From contig NZ_RSAA01000002.1 in the NCBI RefSeq assembly GCF_003931915.1, positions 1 through 64,000 of the forward strand: DNA of 64,000 nt, in the 5' to 3' direction. The notes under the pieces were generated by a model that saw only the letters and a program-made list of their open reading frames with translations, did no database searches and had not been told where the DNA came from. A program made the position numbers and the translations under genes. Below, one piece after another: positions 31,211-44,170 of the stretch (the first letter of the stretch is position 1; every line of letters starts with the position of its first letter). This DNA comes from Saccharopolyspora rhizosphaerae (GTDB lineage Bacteria; Actinomycetota; Actinomycetes; Mycobacteriales; Pseudonocardiaceae).

Positions 31211-32167
31211 CTACTTCAGTCCCAGCGCCCGCACGGCCTCGGTCGGATCGCCCGGAGCGACCAGGGCGATCGCCGGCGTCGTCACGCCGTTGTCGACGTA
31301 CTGCTGCACGCGTTCCCGGCAGTACTGCGCCGGACCGTGCACCACCAGGTCGTCGACGACGCTGTCCGGGATCGCCGCCAGCGCCGCCTTGCGGTCGCCC
31401 GCGTCCCACGCCTGCCACATCGGCGTGAACTCGTCGCGCCCCAACCACTCGTGGAAGGCCCGGTAGACCGGCACGTTCATGTACGCGGCGATGTGCCGGC
31501 GAGCCAGACCGCGCGCGGTCTCCGGGTCCACGTCGGGCATCACGAAGATGCGGGCCACGACCTCCTTGTCCGGGCCGCCCTGCTGCACGTGGGGCACGAC
31601 GGCGCGCACGTCCTCCGGCGAGAGCCAGTTGATGATCGCGCCGTCCGCCTCCCGGCCGGCCAGCTTCAACATGCCGGGCCGGAGCGCCGCGACCAGCACC
31701 GGCGGCACCGGATCGGCCACCAGTCCCGCGGTGAAGCCCTTGACCTCGAAGGTGTCGTAGGACTCGGTGACCTTCTCGCCCCGCAACGCCTTCCGCAGGA
31801 AGCGCACGGTGTCGCGCACCCGCTTGTAGGGCTCCTCGAAGGGGATCCCGTTCCAGCGTTCCACGATCACGTTCGACGAGGTCCCCACGCCCAGCGCGAA
31901 CCGCCCCGGGGCAGCCGCCGCCATGGTGGCGGCGCTCATCGCCAAGGTCGCCGGACCGCGGGTGTAGACCGGCACGATCGCGGTCCCCAGCCGCAGCTGC
32001 GGCGCCCAGGTGGAGGCCAGCGCCAGCGGGGTGAACGCGTCAGCACCGTTGGCCTCCGACGACCACACGTCGGTGTAGCCGAGGTCGGGCAGCTCGGCGA
32101 TGAGCTCGCGCTGCTCCGGCAGGGAGAGCTCGGGCAGCGGAACGCTGATGCCCCAACGTCGATCCAC
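31211..32167 (-). CDS. LLM-class, probably F420-dependent, oxidoreductase
   Basis: A 318-aa luciferase-like TIM barrel. The segment LGTAIVPVYTRGPATLAMSA and the cofactor-binding stretch RFALGVGTSSNVIVERWNG are typical of actinobacterial F420-dependent enzymes of this class. FMN use cannot be ruled out. The GTG start has AGAGGAAA upstream and is 20 bp after the acyl-CoA synthetase stop, so it is the last gene of a three-gene operon: thioesterase, acyl-CoA synthetase, LLM enzyme. It may oxidise or reduce an acyl-CoA or carboxylate handled by its neighbours. Confidence 0.87.
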   Translation of the reverse strand: MDRRWGISVPLPELSLPEQRELIAELPDLGYTDVWSSEANGADAFTPLALASTWAPQLRLGTAIVPVYTRGPATLAMSAATMAAAAPGRFALGVGTSSNVIVERWNGIPFEEPYKRVRDTVRFLRKALRGEKVTESYDTFEVKGFTAGLVADPVPPVLVAALRPGMLKLAGREADGAIINWLSPEDVRAVVPHVQQGGPDKEVVARIFVMPDVDPETARGLARRHIAAYMNVPVYRAFHEWLGRDEFTPMWQAWDAGDRKAALAAIPDSVVDDLVVHGPAQYCRERVQQYVDNGVTTPAIALVAPGDPTEAVRALGLK

Positions 32168-32187
32168 GGGTGTTTCCTCTCAGTTCC

Positions 32188-33717
32188 TCAGGTGTAGCGA
32201 GCCTTGAGCTTGCCCTTGACGAGCTTTCCGGTCGGTGTGCGCGGCATGTCCTCGACGAAGTCCACGCTGCGCGGCACCTTGTAGTGCGCCACCCGCTCCC
32301 GCGCGTGGTCGATGATCTGCCGCTCCAGTTCGGGGCCCGGTTCCACGCCCGGAGCGGGTTGCACGACGGCCTTGACCGCCTCCCCCATCTCGGGATCGGG
32401 GACTCCGAATACCGCGACGTCGAGGATCGAGGGGTGCAGCGCCAGCACGTCCTCGACTTCCTGGGGGTAGATGTTCACCCCGCCGGAGATGATCATGAAC
32501 GCCTTGCGGTCGGTGAGGTACAAGAACCCGTCCTCGTCGACGTAACCGAGGTCGCCCATGGTGGCCCAGTTGAGGTGCTCCGGGTGCTTGACCGAGCGGG
32601 TCTTGTCCGGGTCGCCGAGGTACTCGAACTCGATCTCCTCGCGCTCGAAGTACACCGTGCCGACCTCGCCGGCGGGCAGCTCGTGCCCCTCCTCGTCGCA
32701 GACGCGGATGACGCCCAGGACGGGCTTGCCGACCGACCCGGGCTTGTCCTGCCACTGCGCGGAGTCGATCATGGTCATCCCGACGCCCTCGGTCGAGGCG
32801 TAGTACTCCTGCAGGACCGGGCCCCACCAGTCGATCATCGCGCGCTTGACCTCCACCGGGCACGGCGCAGCGGCGTGCACGGCCACGCGGTGGCTGGAGA
32901 GGTCGTAGCGGTGGCGGGTCTGCTCGTCGAGCTTGAGCATCCGCACGAACATCGTCGGCACCCACTGGCTGTGGGTGACCTGGTAGCGCTCGATCGCCCG
33001 CAACGCCTGCTCGGGGTCGAAGCGCTCCATCATCACGACGGTCCCGCCGAGGGCGTGCACGGAGGCGCAGTACCGCAGCGGCGCCGCGTGGTAGAAAGGC
33101 GCCGGCGAGAGGTAGACGGTGTTCTCATCGAAGCCGTAGAAGCCGCGCAGCACGTCCACCAGGATGTTGCCCGGCTCGTGGACCTGCCGGTCGGGCAGCT
33201 CCGGCCGGATCCCCTTGGGACGCCCGGTGGTTCCGGAGGAGTACAGGAGGTCCGCACCGCAGGGCTGCACGGCCGGGCGCTCGGTCGAGGCCGCGGCGAG
33301 AGCTCGCTCGTAGTCGTCGTACCCGGCCACGGCACCGCCGTAGGCGAGCCGGACCTGCACCCCGGACGTGAGCTCGGCGACCTGCTCGGGCAGCGTCCCC
33401 AGGCCGGCCGACACGACCATCGCGCTGGCACCGGAGTCGTTGACGATGTAGGCGACCTCGTCGGGTTGCAGGTGGTTGTTGACGGCGCACACGTACATGC
33501 CCGAGCGCACCGCCGCCCAGTAGACCTCGAACGCGTGCGGGTTGTTGTCGGAGAGCACGGCGACCACGTCGCCCTTGGACAGCCCGGCCTCGCGCAGCGA
33601 ATTGGCCAGGCGCAGCGAGCGCTCGTCGAGCTCGCGATAGGTCAGCACCTCGCCCGATCCGGCCATGACCAGGGCCGGCTTGTCGGGCGCCGTGGCGGCG
33701 TGGACACCTGGGTACAT
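32188..33717 (-). CDS. Acyl-CoA synthetase (AMP-forming, FadD-like)
   Basis: A 509-aa ANL-family ligase. The P-loop is LLYSSGTTGRPKGIRPE, the adenylate motif is QEYYASTEG, the hinge motif TMGDLGYVDEDGFLYLTDR follows, and the C-terminal catalytic lysine lies in PRTPTGKLVKG. It activates a carboxylic acid as its CoA ester; chain type is not predictable. The ATG follows AAGGAGGAG. It lies between a PaaI-type thioesterase gene (42 bp upstream) and an LLM oxidoreductase gene (20 bp downstream), with a divergent IclR regulator, like small catabolic operons for aromatic, steroid-like or branched acids. Confidence 0.92.
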   Translation of the reverse strand: MYPGVHAATAPDKPALVMAGSGEVLTYRELDERSLRLANSLREAGLSKGDVVAVLSDNNPHAFEVYWAAVRSGMYVCAVNNHLQPDEVAYIVNDSGASAMVVSAGLGTLPEQVAELTSGVQVRLAYGGAVAGYDDYERALAAASTERPAVQPCGADLLYSSGTTGRPKGIRPELPDRQVHEPGNILVDVLRGFYGFDENTVYLSPAPFYHAAPLRYCASVHALGGTVVMMERFDPEQALRAIERYQVTHSQWVPTMFVRMLKLDEQTRHRYDLSSHRVAVHAAAPCPVEVKRAMIDWWGPVLQEYYASTEGVGMTMIDSAQWQDKPGSVGKPVLGVIRVCDEEGHELPAGEVGTVYFEREEIEFEYLGDPDKTRSVKHPEHLNWATMGDLGYVDEDGFLYLTDRKAFMIISGGVNIYPQEVEDVLALHPSILDVAVFGVPDPEMGEAVKAVVQPAPGVEPGPELERQIIDHARERVAHYKVPRSVDFVEDMPRTPTGKLVKGKLKARYT

Positions 33718-33759
33718 GCGGCTCCTCCTTGAACCTCGCGTACCGCTTTTCGACTTACC

Positions 33760-34440
33760 TCACTTGACGAGCCCCTCGACCTTCCCGAAGAGGCGGCTGG
33801 ACTGCTCGGCGTTGGGCACCACGAACTTGCCCTCGGCTTCCACCAAGACCGTGTCCGGTGCGTCCGCGGTGCAGATCGTGGCCCTGGACTCGGTCCACCG
33901 ACCGTCGACCCGCTCGACGCGGCCGACGATGCGCAACGGCGTGGTCAGCGGCACCGGCCGCCGGTAGCGCAGCGACAGCTGCACGGTCATGCCAGGCGGG
34001 GCTCCACCTGCGGCGTGGGCGTGCCCGAGGATCTGGTCGAGCAGCATCGCGCTCATGCCGCCGTGCACGTAGCTGGGCGGTCCCTCGTAGGCCAGGCCCA
34101 GCGTGCAGGTGCCCACGGCTTCACCGTCGACGATCTCCACCCGCATCGGCGGGGCGATCGGGTTGCCGGGACCGACCGCCGGGCTGTACAGGCGGCGGGG
34201 CCGACGGCCGTCGTCCACCGCCGCCATCTGGCCGCGCTCACGCCGCACCGCGTCCAGCGGGGGCACCAAGGCCTGCACCTGCGCTTTGATCTCCCGCAGG
34301 GTCTCGGTGTCCGCCTCGGTGGACACGGCGGCGTCGGTGAGTTCTCTCAGCGCGGAACCGAGGTCCCGCACCGCCTGCCGGCGTTCCCGCAGTTCGTCTT
34401 CGCTCTCGGCGGCCACGTTGGCTGATCCCTCCGGGTTCAC
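33760..34440 (-). CDS. PaaI-family hotdog thioesterase
   Basis: A 226-aa protein. An N-terminal helical region (about 1-95, rich in Arg/Glu) precedes a hotdog thioesterase domain. That domain has the motif YVHGGMSAMLLDQILGHA and the following strand TVQLSLRYRRPVPL. It probably hydrolyses an acyl-CoA. It is first in the minus-strand operon with the acyl-CoA synthetase and LLM oxidoreductase genes, and is divergent from iclR. The GTG at 34440 has no clear ribosome binding site and may be leaderless; a GTG at 34416, with GGAGGG upstream, is an alternative start. Confidence 0.85.
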   Translation of the reverse strand: MNPEGSANVAAESEDELRERRQAVRDLGSALRELTDAAVSTEADTETLREIKAQVQALVPPLDAVRRERGQMAAVDDGRRPRRLYSPAVGPGNPIAPPMRVEIVDGEAVGTCTLGLAYEGPPSYVHGGMSAMLLDQILGHAHAAGGAPPGMTVQLSLRYRRPVPLTTPLRIVGRVERVDGRWTESRATICTADAPDTVLVEAEGKFVVPNAEQSSRLFGKVEGLVK

Positions 34441-34492
34441 GATCAGGTTGCGACCTTCAGTTAAACCTGTCGCCCGGCCTCCAGTCCAGACA

Positions 34493-34504
34493 GACCGGCC
34501 GGTC
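34493..34504. promoter_or_regulatory. 12-bp perfect palindrome, candidate operator
   Basis: GACCGGCCGGTC is a perfect palindrome in the 160-bp gap between the divergent thioesterase and IclR genes, about 55 bp from the thioesterase start. Its form resembles operators of TetR-type acyl-CoA regulators as well as short IclR sites. Which regulator binds is unknown. Confidence 0.4.
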
Positions 34505-34600
34505 GGTATGAACTACCGTCCGGAATCGAACCACGGCGAGCGGGCGATCGCCCAGCGCACGACACCGGATAGGCTGTTGCGGAGCGAATCGGGAGGTGTC

Positions 34601-35383
34601 GTGCCCCAAGAGCGTGGAGAGCACTTCGTCCGCGCCGTGGAGCGGACCATGTCGGTGCTGCGGGCGTTCACGCCGGAACGTGCGGAGCTGTCGCTGACCG
34701 AGGTGGCCCAGGCGGCCAACCTCGACCGGGCAGGCGCCCGCCGCATCCTGCTCAGCCTGGTCGAACTCGGCTACGTCCAGCAGACCGACCGGCACTACGC
34801 GCTGACACCGCAGGTGCTGGAATTCGGCCACGCCTACCTGAGCAGCCGGTCACTGCCGCAGATCGCCGAACCGCACCTGCAGGAGCTGACCCGGCAGGTG
34901 CGGGAGATGACCGCGATGGCGGTCCTGGAGGGCACCGAGATCCGCTACATCGCGCAGGTGCCCAGCCCGAAGCTGCTGTCGGTGGCGATCCCGGTCGGCT
35001 CCCGCTTCCCGGCGCACGCGACCTCGATGGGCAAGGTCCTGCTGGCCGCGGTCCCCCCGGAGCAGCTGGAGGCCAGCCTGCGCTCGATGGAGCTGGCTCC
35101 GGTGACCCCGCACACGGTCACCACCCGCGAGGAGCTGCTGGCCGAGCTCGCCGCAGTGCGCAGGCAGGGCTTCGTGATCTCCGACGACGGCCTGGAGGAG
35201 GGCCTGCGGGGCGTGGCCGTCCCGCTCCGCGACGCCGACGGCAGGGTGTTCGCGGCGATCAACGTCTCGCTGGACAAGCACAGCTCCACCGAGGAAGGCG
35301 TCCAGCGCGAGGTCGTGCCGATGCTCGCGCGCACGGCCAGCCGGATCGAAGCCGACCTGCGAGTGCGGCCCGGGGGCCGGTGA
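34601..35383 (+). CDS. IclR-family transcriptional regulator
   Basis: The 260-aa regulator has an N-terminal winged helix (about 10-75; LSLTEVAQAANLDRAGARRIL). Its C-terminal IclR effector domain (about 85-255) has the ligand-pocket stretch PAHATSMGKVLLA and the segment ISDDGLEEGLRGVAVPL. It resembles PcaR/PobR-type regulators that control aromatic-acid catabolism. The GTG start has GGGAGG five bases upstream. It is divergent from the thioesterase/acyl-CoA synthetase/LLM operon, its likely target. Its stop codon lies inside a perfect 21-bp inverted repeat. Confidence 0.92.
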   Translation: MPQERGEHFVRAVERTMSVLRAFTPERAELSLTEVAQAANLDRAGARRILLSLVELGYVQQTDRHYALTPQVLEFGHAYLSSRSLPQIAEPHLQELTRQVREMTAMAVLEGTEIRYIAQVPSPKLLSVAIPVGSRFPAHATSMGKVLLAAVPPEQLEASLRSMELAPVTPHTVTTREELLAELAAVRRQGFVISDDGLEEGLRGVAVPLRDADGRVFAAINVSLDKHSSTEEGVQREVVPMLARTASRIEADLRVRPGGR

Positions 35384-35406
35384 TCTCACCGGCCCCCGGG
35401 CCGCAC
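35363..35406. terminator. Perfect 21-bp hairpin overlapping the iclR stop
   Basis: Positions 35363-35383 and 35386-35406 are exactly complementary with a 2-nt centre. The left arm encodes the last residues and the stop of IclR. It lies between convergent genes (iclR and the stand-alone glycine methyltransferase gene) and should terminate both. Confidence 0.8.
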
Positions 35407-35438
35407 TTCCAACCCCGTGGCGGGTCTGCTCCCGGAGA

Positions 35439-36266
35439 TCAGGCGTCCGGGTCCTCGACGTAGGTCTTCTCCGCGACGTGGATGAAGAAGTCCGGCTCGT
35501 CCACCGGCTTCTCCTGGAAGTCGCCGAACGTGTTGATGCGCTGGAAGCCGACGTCGCGCAGCAGGCCGCGCAGGTAGTCCTGGCGCAGCGGGTACATGTT
35601 CAGGTAGTACTCGCTGCCGTCCGGGAACTCGTAGCGGTACCGGGCGAGGCCGTCGTCGACGTGGTCGGGCACCGCTTCGACCTCGGTGCCGCAGTAGTAG
35701 TAGGTGCTCTTGCCCCCGGCCTTGCCGTCCAGCAGCGCGTCGTAGTTGCGCTGGTCGATGATGAGCACGCCGTCGTGCTTGAGCATGGCGTAGAACTCGG
35801 CGAGCGCCTTGCGGCGGTCGTGCTCGCTGAACAGGTGGGTGAAGGAGTTGCCGAGGCAGATGACCGCGTCGAACTCGCCGTGCACGTCGCGGTTCAGCCA
35901 GCGCCAGTCCGCGTGGACGACGCGCAGCAGGTGACCGCCGTTCTCGAGACCGTTGCGGAAGGCCTTCACCAGCATCTGCGGGCTGCCGTCAGCGCTGACC
36001 GTGTCGAAGCCGGCCTCCTGGAGACGGACGGAGTGGAAGCCGGTACCCGTGGCCACGTCCAGCACGCTGCGCACACCGCGCGCCTTGAGCTGGTCGATGA
36101 AGAAGCGCCCCTCCCCTTCGGCGCGGCGTTCCCAGTCGATCAGGTCGTCCCACCTGTCGACCATGCCGCCCACGTACTCCTGGGTGTAGTGGTCGGTCTC
36201 GCGGACTTCCAGCGGGTTCTCGCCGAAGGCCTGCTCGCGGATCTCGGTCAGGACGTTCTCGGTCAT
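35439..36266 (-). CDS. Stand-alone glycine/sarcosine N-methyltransferase
   Basis: A 275-aa class I SAM methyltransferase that aligns along its whole length with the N-terminal half of the fused betaine synthase at 6087-7787. Shared segments include VLDVATGTGFHSVRL, ADWRWLNRDVHGE, CLGNSFTHLFSE and LKHDGVLIIDQRNYD. It would methylate glycine to sarcosine and perhaps dimethylglycine. It has no second domain and no SDMT neighbour, so it cannot complete betaine alone. ATG 36266 is used because a GAGGAAA site precedes it and the homology begins just after. It may boost the first step, or make sarcosine for another purpose. Confidence 0.88.
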   Translation of the reverse strand: MTENVLTEIREQAFGENPLEVRETDHYTQEYVGGMVDRWDDLIDWERRAEGEGRFFIDQLKARGVRSVLDVATGTGFHSVRLQEAGFDTVSADGSPQMLVKAFRNGLENGGHLLRVVHADWRWLNRDVHGEFDAVICLGNSFTHLFSEHDRRKALAEFYAMLKHDGVLIIDQRNYDALLDGKAGGKSTYYYCGTEVEAVPDHVDDGLARYRYEFPDGSEYYLNMYPLRQDYLRGLLRDVGFQRINTFGDFQEKPVDEPDFFIHVAEKTYVEDPDA

Positions 36267-36645
36267 GCTCCCGTTTCCTCGAATCGTCGAAAATGGTGCG
36301 GTGCGCGCGTCCGCCGAATTCACCTGCGGAATTCCGACGTGCTCGACGTTAGTCCGACGCGGACGAACAGCAAGTCACCCGCCACGCCGCAGCGGTGCGG
36401 AAAGCGCGGTCGAGGAGGCATTCCACACGCCACAATTCGCGCTCTGACCAGTGGATCCACCAGCGATCACCGCACCTCGGAAATCGGGGCGATCCGTCCT
36501 TCCGACCGGTTCGCCCACCGAACGCGCCGATCGCTGGGTGAACGCAGCACCGATCACCGGAACGGTTTACCCGAGTCGTTTCGAATGCCACGCCGAGGGC
36601 CGGAAATGGTACGGCCCGCTCGACATTCGACGCACGGTGGGTGGA
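36267..36645. promoter_or_regulatory. Divergent promoter region, glycine methyltransferase and GH43
   Basis: About 379 bp between divergent genes. No gene is supportable: the frame continuing upstream of the GH43 signal peptide lacks a start with a ribosome binding site and lies before a clear Tat signal. I see no strong repeat or riboswitch. Confidence 0.45.
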
Positions 36646-37665
36646 GTGCGACACCGATCCGCCCTCTCCCGCCGGCTCCTGCTGTCCGGAGCACTGGCCG
36701 CCGGAGCGCTCACGATGACCCACACCACAACCGCGCGGGCCGCACCTGCCCGCTTCCGCAACCCGCTGGCGCTCCGGCGCGCCGACCCGCACGTCCACCG
36801 GCACACCGACGGCACCTACTTCTTCACCGCGACGGTTCCCACCTACGACAGGGTCGTGCTGCGCCGCTCCACGACCTTGCAGGGGCTCGGCGACGCCGAG
36901 GAGCACGTCCTCTGGCGCAGGCACGACAGCGGGGAGATGAGCAAGCACGTCTGGGCTCCGGAGCTGCACCACGTGGACGGGCGCTGGTACGTCTACTTCG
37001 CGGCCGGCAGCGCCGAGGACATCCAAACCATCCGGATGTACGTGCTGGAGAACGCCCACCCGGACCCCCTCGCGGGCACCTGGGTCGAGCGCGGTCGGGT
37101 CAGCACGCCGTGGGACACCTTCTCGCTGGACGCGACGACCTTCGCCCACCGGGGAGTGCGCTACCTGGCGTGGGCGCAGCGCGAGCCCGGCATCGAGACC
37201 AACTCGAACCTCTACCTCGCGCCGATGGTCGACCCGTGGACGCTCGCCGACGAGCCGGTGCGGCTGTCGGTGCCCACCCACGACTGGGAGGTGCGCGGTT
37301 ACCGCGTCAACGAGGGCCCGGCGGCACTGGTGCGCCACGGCCAGGTCTTCCTGACGTTCTCGGCCAGCGCCACCGACAGCAACTACTGCCTGGGGCTGCT
37401 GACCGCACCGGCCAACGCCGACCTGCTGGACCGGCGCTCGTGGCGCAAGACCCCGGAGCCGGTGTTCACCACCAACCCGGCCACCGGCCAGTACGGACCG
37501 GGCCACAACAGCTTCACCACCGCCGAGGACGGCACCGACGTGCTCGTCTACCACGCACGCCCGTACGACGCCGAGGTCGGCGACGTCAACCGGCACGCCC
37601 GCGTGCAGACCTTCGGCTGGAACCACGACGGCACACCGGACTTCGGCGTCCCGGTCCCGGACTGA
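36646..37665 (+). CDS. Exported glycoside hydrolase family 43-like protein
   Basis: A 339-aa protein with a Tat-like signal (RHRSALSRRLLLSGALAAG, cleavage near ARAAPA), then a five-bladed GH43-type propeller. The catalytic base is expected in LRRADPHVHRH and the acid in YRVNEGPAAL. The segment HVWAPELHHVDGRWYVYF is characteristic of the family. It is likely an alpha-L-arabinofuranosidase or related exo-enzyme acting on plant polysaccharide outside the cell. GTG 36646 (with GGTGGGTGGA upstream) starts directly before the twin-arginine region; GTG 36637 is an alternative. The gene ends at a convergent terminator shared with gltD. Confidence 0.88.
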   Translation: MRHRSALSRRLLLSGALAAGALTMTHTTTARAAPARFRNPLALRRADPHVHRHTDGTYFFTATVPTYDRVVLRRSTTLQGLGDAEEHVLWRRHDSGEMSKHVWAPELHHVDGRWYVYFAAGSAEDIQTIRMYVLENAHPDPLAGTWVERGRVSTPWDTFSLDATTFAHRGVRYLAWAQREPGIETNSNLYLAPMVDPWTLADEPVRLSVPTHDWEVRGYRVNEGPAALVRHGQVFLTFSASATDSNYCLGLLTAPANADLLDRRSWRKTPEPVFTTNPATGQYGPGHNSFTTAEDGTDVLVYHARPYDAEVGDVNRHARVQTFGWNHDGTPDFGVPVPD

Positions 37666-37675
37666 CGGCACGAAC

Positions 37676-37711
37676 GACCAGTGCCCCGGCCGCAGGGCCG
37701 GGGCACTGGTC
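37676..37711. terminator. Bidirectional terminator between GH43 and gltD
   Basis: A perfect 16-bp inverted repeat (37676-37691 with 37696-37711) and a 4-nt loop, lying between the two convergent stops. Confidence 0.82.
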
Positions 37712-37731
37712 TCAGGCGCTCGTGCTCGCGC

Positions 37732-39175
37732 TCAGGCGATCGGGCGTTCCGTCGGCTCGATCGGAGCCGGCAACACGTCCCGCCCGGTGAGGTAGCGGTC
37801 CACACCGGCGGCCGCGGAACGGCCTTCGGAGATGGCCCACACGATCAACGACTGGCCACGCCCCATGTCGCCGGCGCTGAACACACCGTCCACACTGGAC
37901 ATGAAGCTCTCGTCGCGGGCCACGTTGCCGCGCGGGTCGAGCTCCACGCCCAGGTCCTCGAGCAGGCCGGGCTTCTCCGGGCCGACGAAGCCCATCGCCA
38001 GCAGCACCAGCTGGGCCGGGATCTCCCGCTCGGTCCCGGGCATCGGCTCGAAGCCGTTGTCGGTCTTCTGGACCTCGACCAGCCGCAACGCCTTCAGCCT
38101 GCCCTGCTCGTCACCCACGAACTCCTGGGTGTTGACCGAGTAGAGGCGCTCGCCGCCTTCCTCGTGCGCCGAGGTGACCCGGTAGAGCATCGGGTAGGTC
38201 GGCCACGGGTGCGCGTCGCTGCGCTCGGTCGGAGGCTGCGGCATGATCTCCAGCTGCGTGACCGAGGCCGCACCCTGGCGGTGCGCGGTGCCCACGCAGT
38301 CGGCGCCGGTGTCACCACCGCCGATGACCACGACGTGCTTGCCCTCGGCGTGGATGGGAGCACGCTCGAAGTCGCCCTCCTGCACCTTGTTCGCCAGCGG
38401 CAGGTACTCCATCGCCTGGTGCACGCCGTCCAGCTCCCGGCCCGGTGCGGGCAGGTCGCGGGCGTGGGTGGCCCCACCGGCGAGCACCACGGCGTCGTAC
38501 TCGGCGTGCAGCTGCTCCACGGTGACGTCGACACCGACGTTCACACCGGTGCGGAACTCGGTGCCCTCGGCTCGCATCTGGCCGAGGCGCCGGTCGAGGC
38601 GCTTCTTCTCCATCTTGAACTCGGGGATGCCGTAGCGCAGCAGCCCGCCGATGCGGTCGGCCCGCTCGTAGACGACCACGCTGTGGCCGACGCGGGTCAG
38701 CTGCTGCGCGGCGGCCAGGCCGGCCGGGCCGGAACCCACGACGGCGACCTTCTTGCCAGTGCGCTTCGGCGGCAGCTGCGGCGTGACGTAGCCAGCCTCC
38801 CACGCCTTGTCGATGATGGAGATCTCGACCTGCTTGATGCTGACCGGGTCGTCGTTGATGCCGACCACGCACGCCGCCTCGCACGGGGCGGGGCACAACG
38901 TCCCGGTGAACTCCGGGAAGTTGTTGGTGGCGTGCAGCCGCTCGATCGCGGTCTCCCAGTCGTCCCGCCACACCAGGTCGTTCCACTCGGGGATCAGGTT
39001 CCCCAGCGGACAACCCTGGTGGCAGAACGGAATTCCGCAGTCCATGCAGCGGCCGGCCTGCTTGTTGAGCCGCGGCTCCTCGAACTCCAGGTAGACCTCG
39101 CGCCAGTCCTTGATGCGCACGTCCACCGGGCGACGCTGGGGGTTCTCCCGCGGCGTCGTCATGAATCCCTTGGGG

Positions 39176-39183
<8 letters not shown>
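37732..39183 (-). CDS. gltD: Glutamate synthase, small (beta) subunit
   Basis: A 483-aa GltD. The N-terminal cysteines for two [4Fe-4S] clusters are present ([19 protein letters not shown] and [11 protein letters not shown]). The FAD motif is [15 protein letters not shown] and the NADPH motif is [13 protein letters not shown]. It feeds electrons from NADPH to GltB, which makes two glutamates from glutamine and 2-oxoglutarate. Its ATG lies eight bases inside the end of gltB (39176-39183), so the genes are translationally coupled. Confidence 0.97.
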
Positions 39184-43738
<4,555 letters not shown>

Positions 43739-44170
43739 CGGACCTCCCGTCGACAGGCTGCGGCGCGCAGCAGGGAATCACTCACCCACTGCGAGCCGCG
43801 GGAGCCTTTGGGGGCACTGACAGATAAGGATGCGCCGTTGCACTCTTGGTCAGTTTGAGGCACTGTACATACCGAGCGGCGTGAAAGCTACCGCTAGGTA
43901 ACACGAAATTGCGGGAACATGACGGCTCTCAGACTCTGAGACGCCGTTGTCGCAAGGCCGGAGCCCGAGGCATTGTGCACCAGGCATCTGTCCTCAGGCG
44001 ACAGCTGGCGATCTTCCGTGGCGTTGTTCACGATCTTCTTGCGCAGCACCGAATGGTGCCCGCGTCGCAGCTCACGCCCTTCGGATTCGGTTCAGAACCA
44101 CGCCCCTGCGTCATCGCCGCCGCACCGTCTGTGCGCGCGGAGGCAGAATCACCCGGATGTGAACGGCTTT
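43739..44170. promoter_or_regulatory. gltBD upstream region
   Basis: About 432 bp. The 130 bp around 43820-43930 are more AT-rich and probably carry the gltB promoter. The remainder has only short frames without starts or motifs. No riboswitch pattern was recognised. Confidence 0.4.

Noticed and set aside
36451-36645. Upstream extension of the GH43 protein
   Set aside because: A Tat signal begins right after GTG 36646; signal peptides should be N-terminal.
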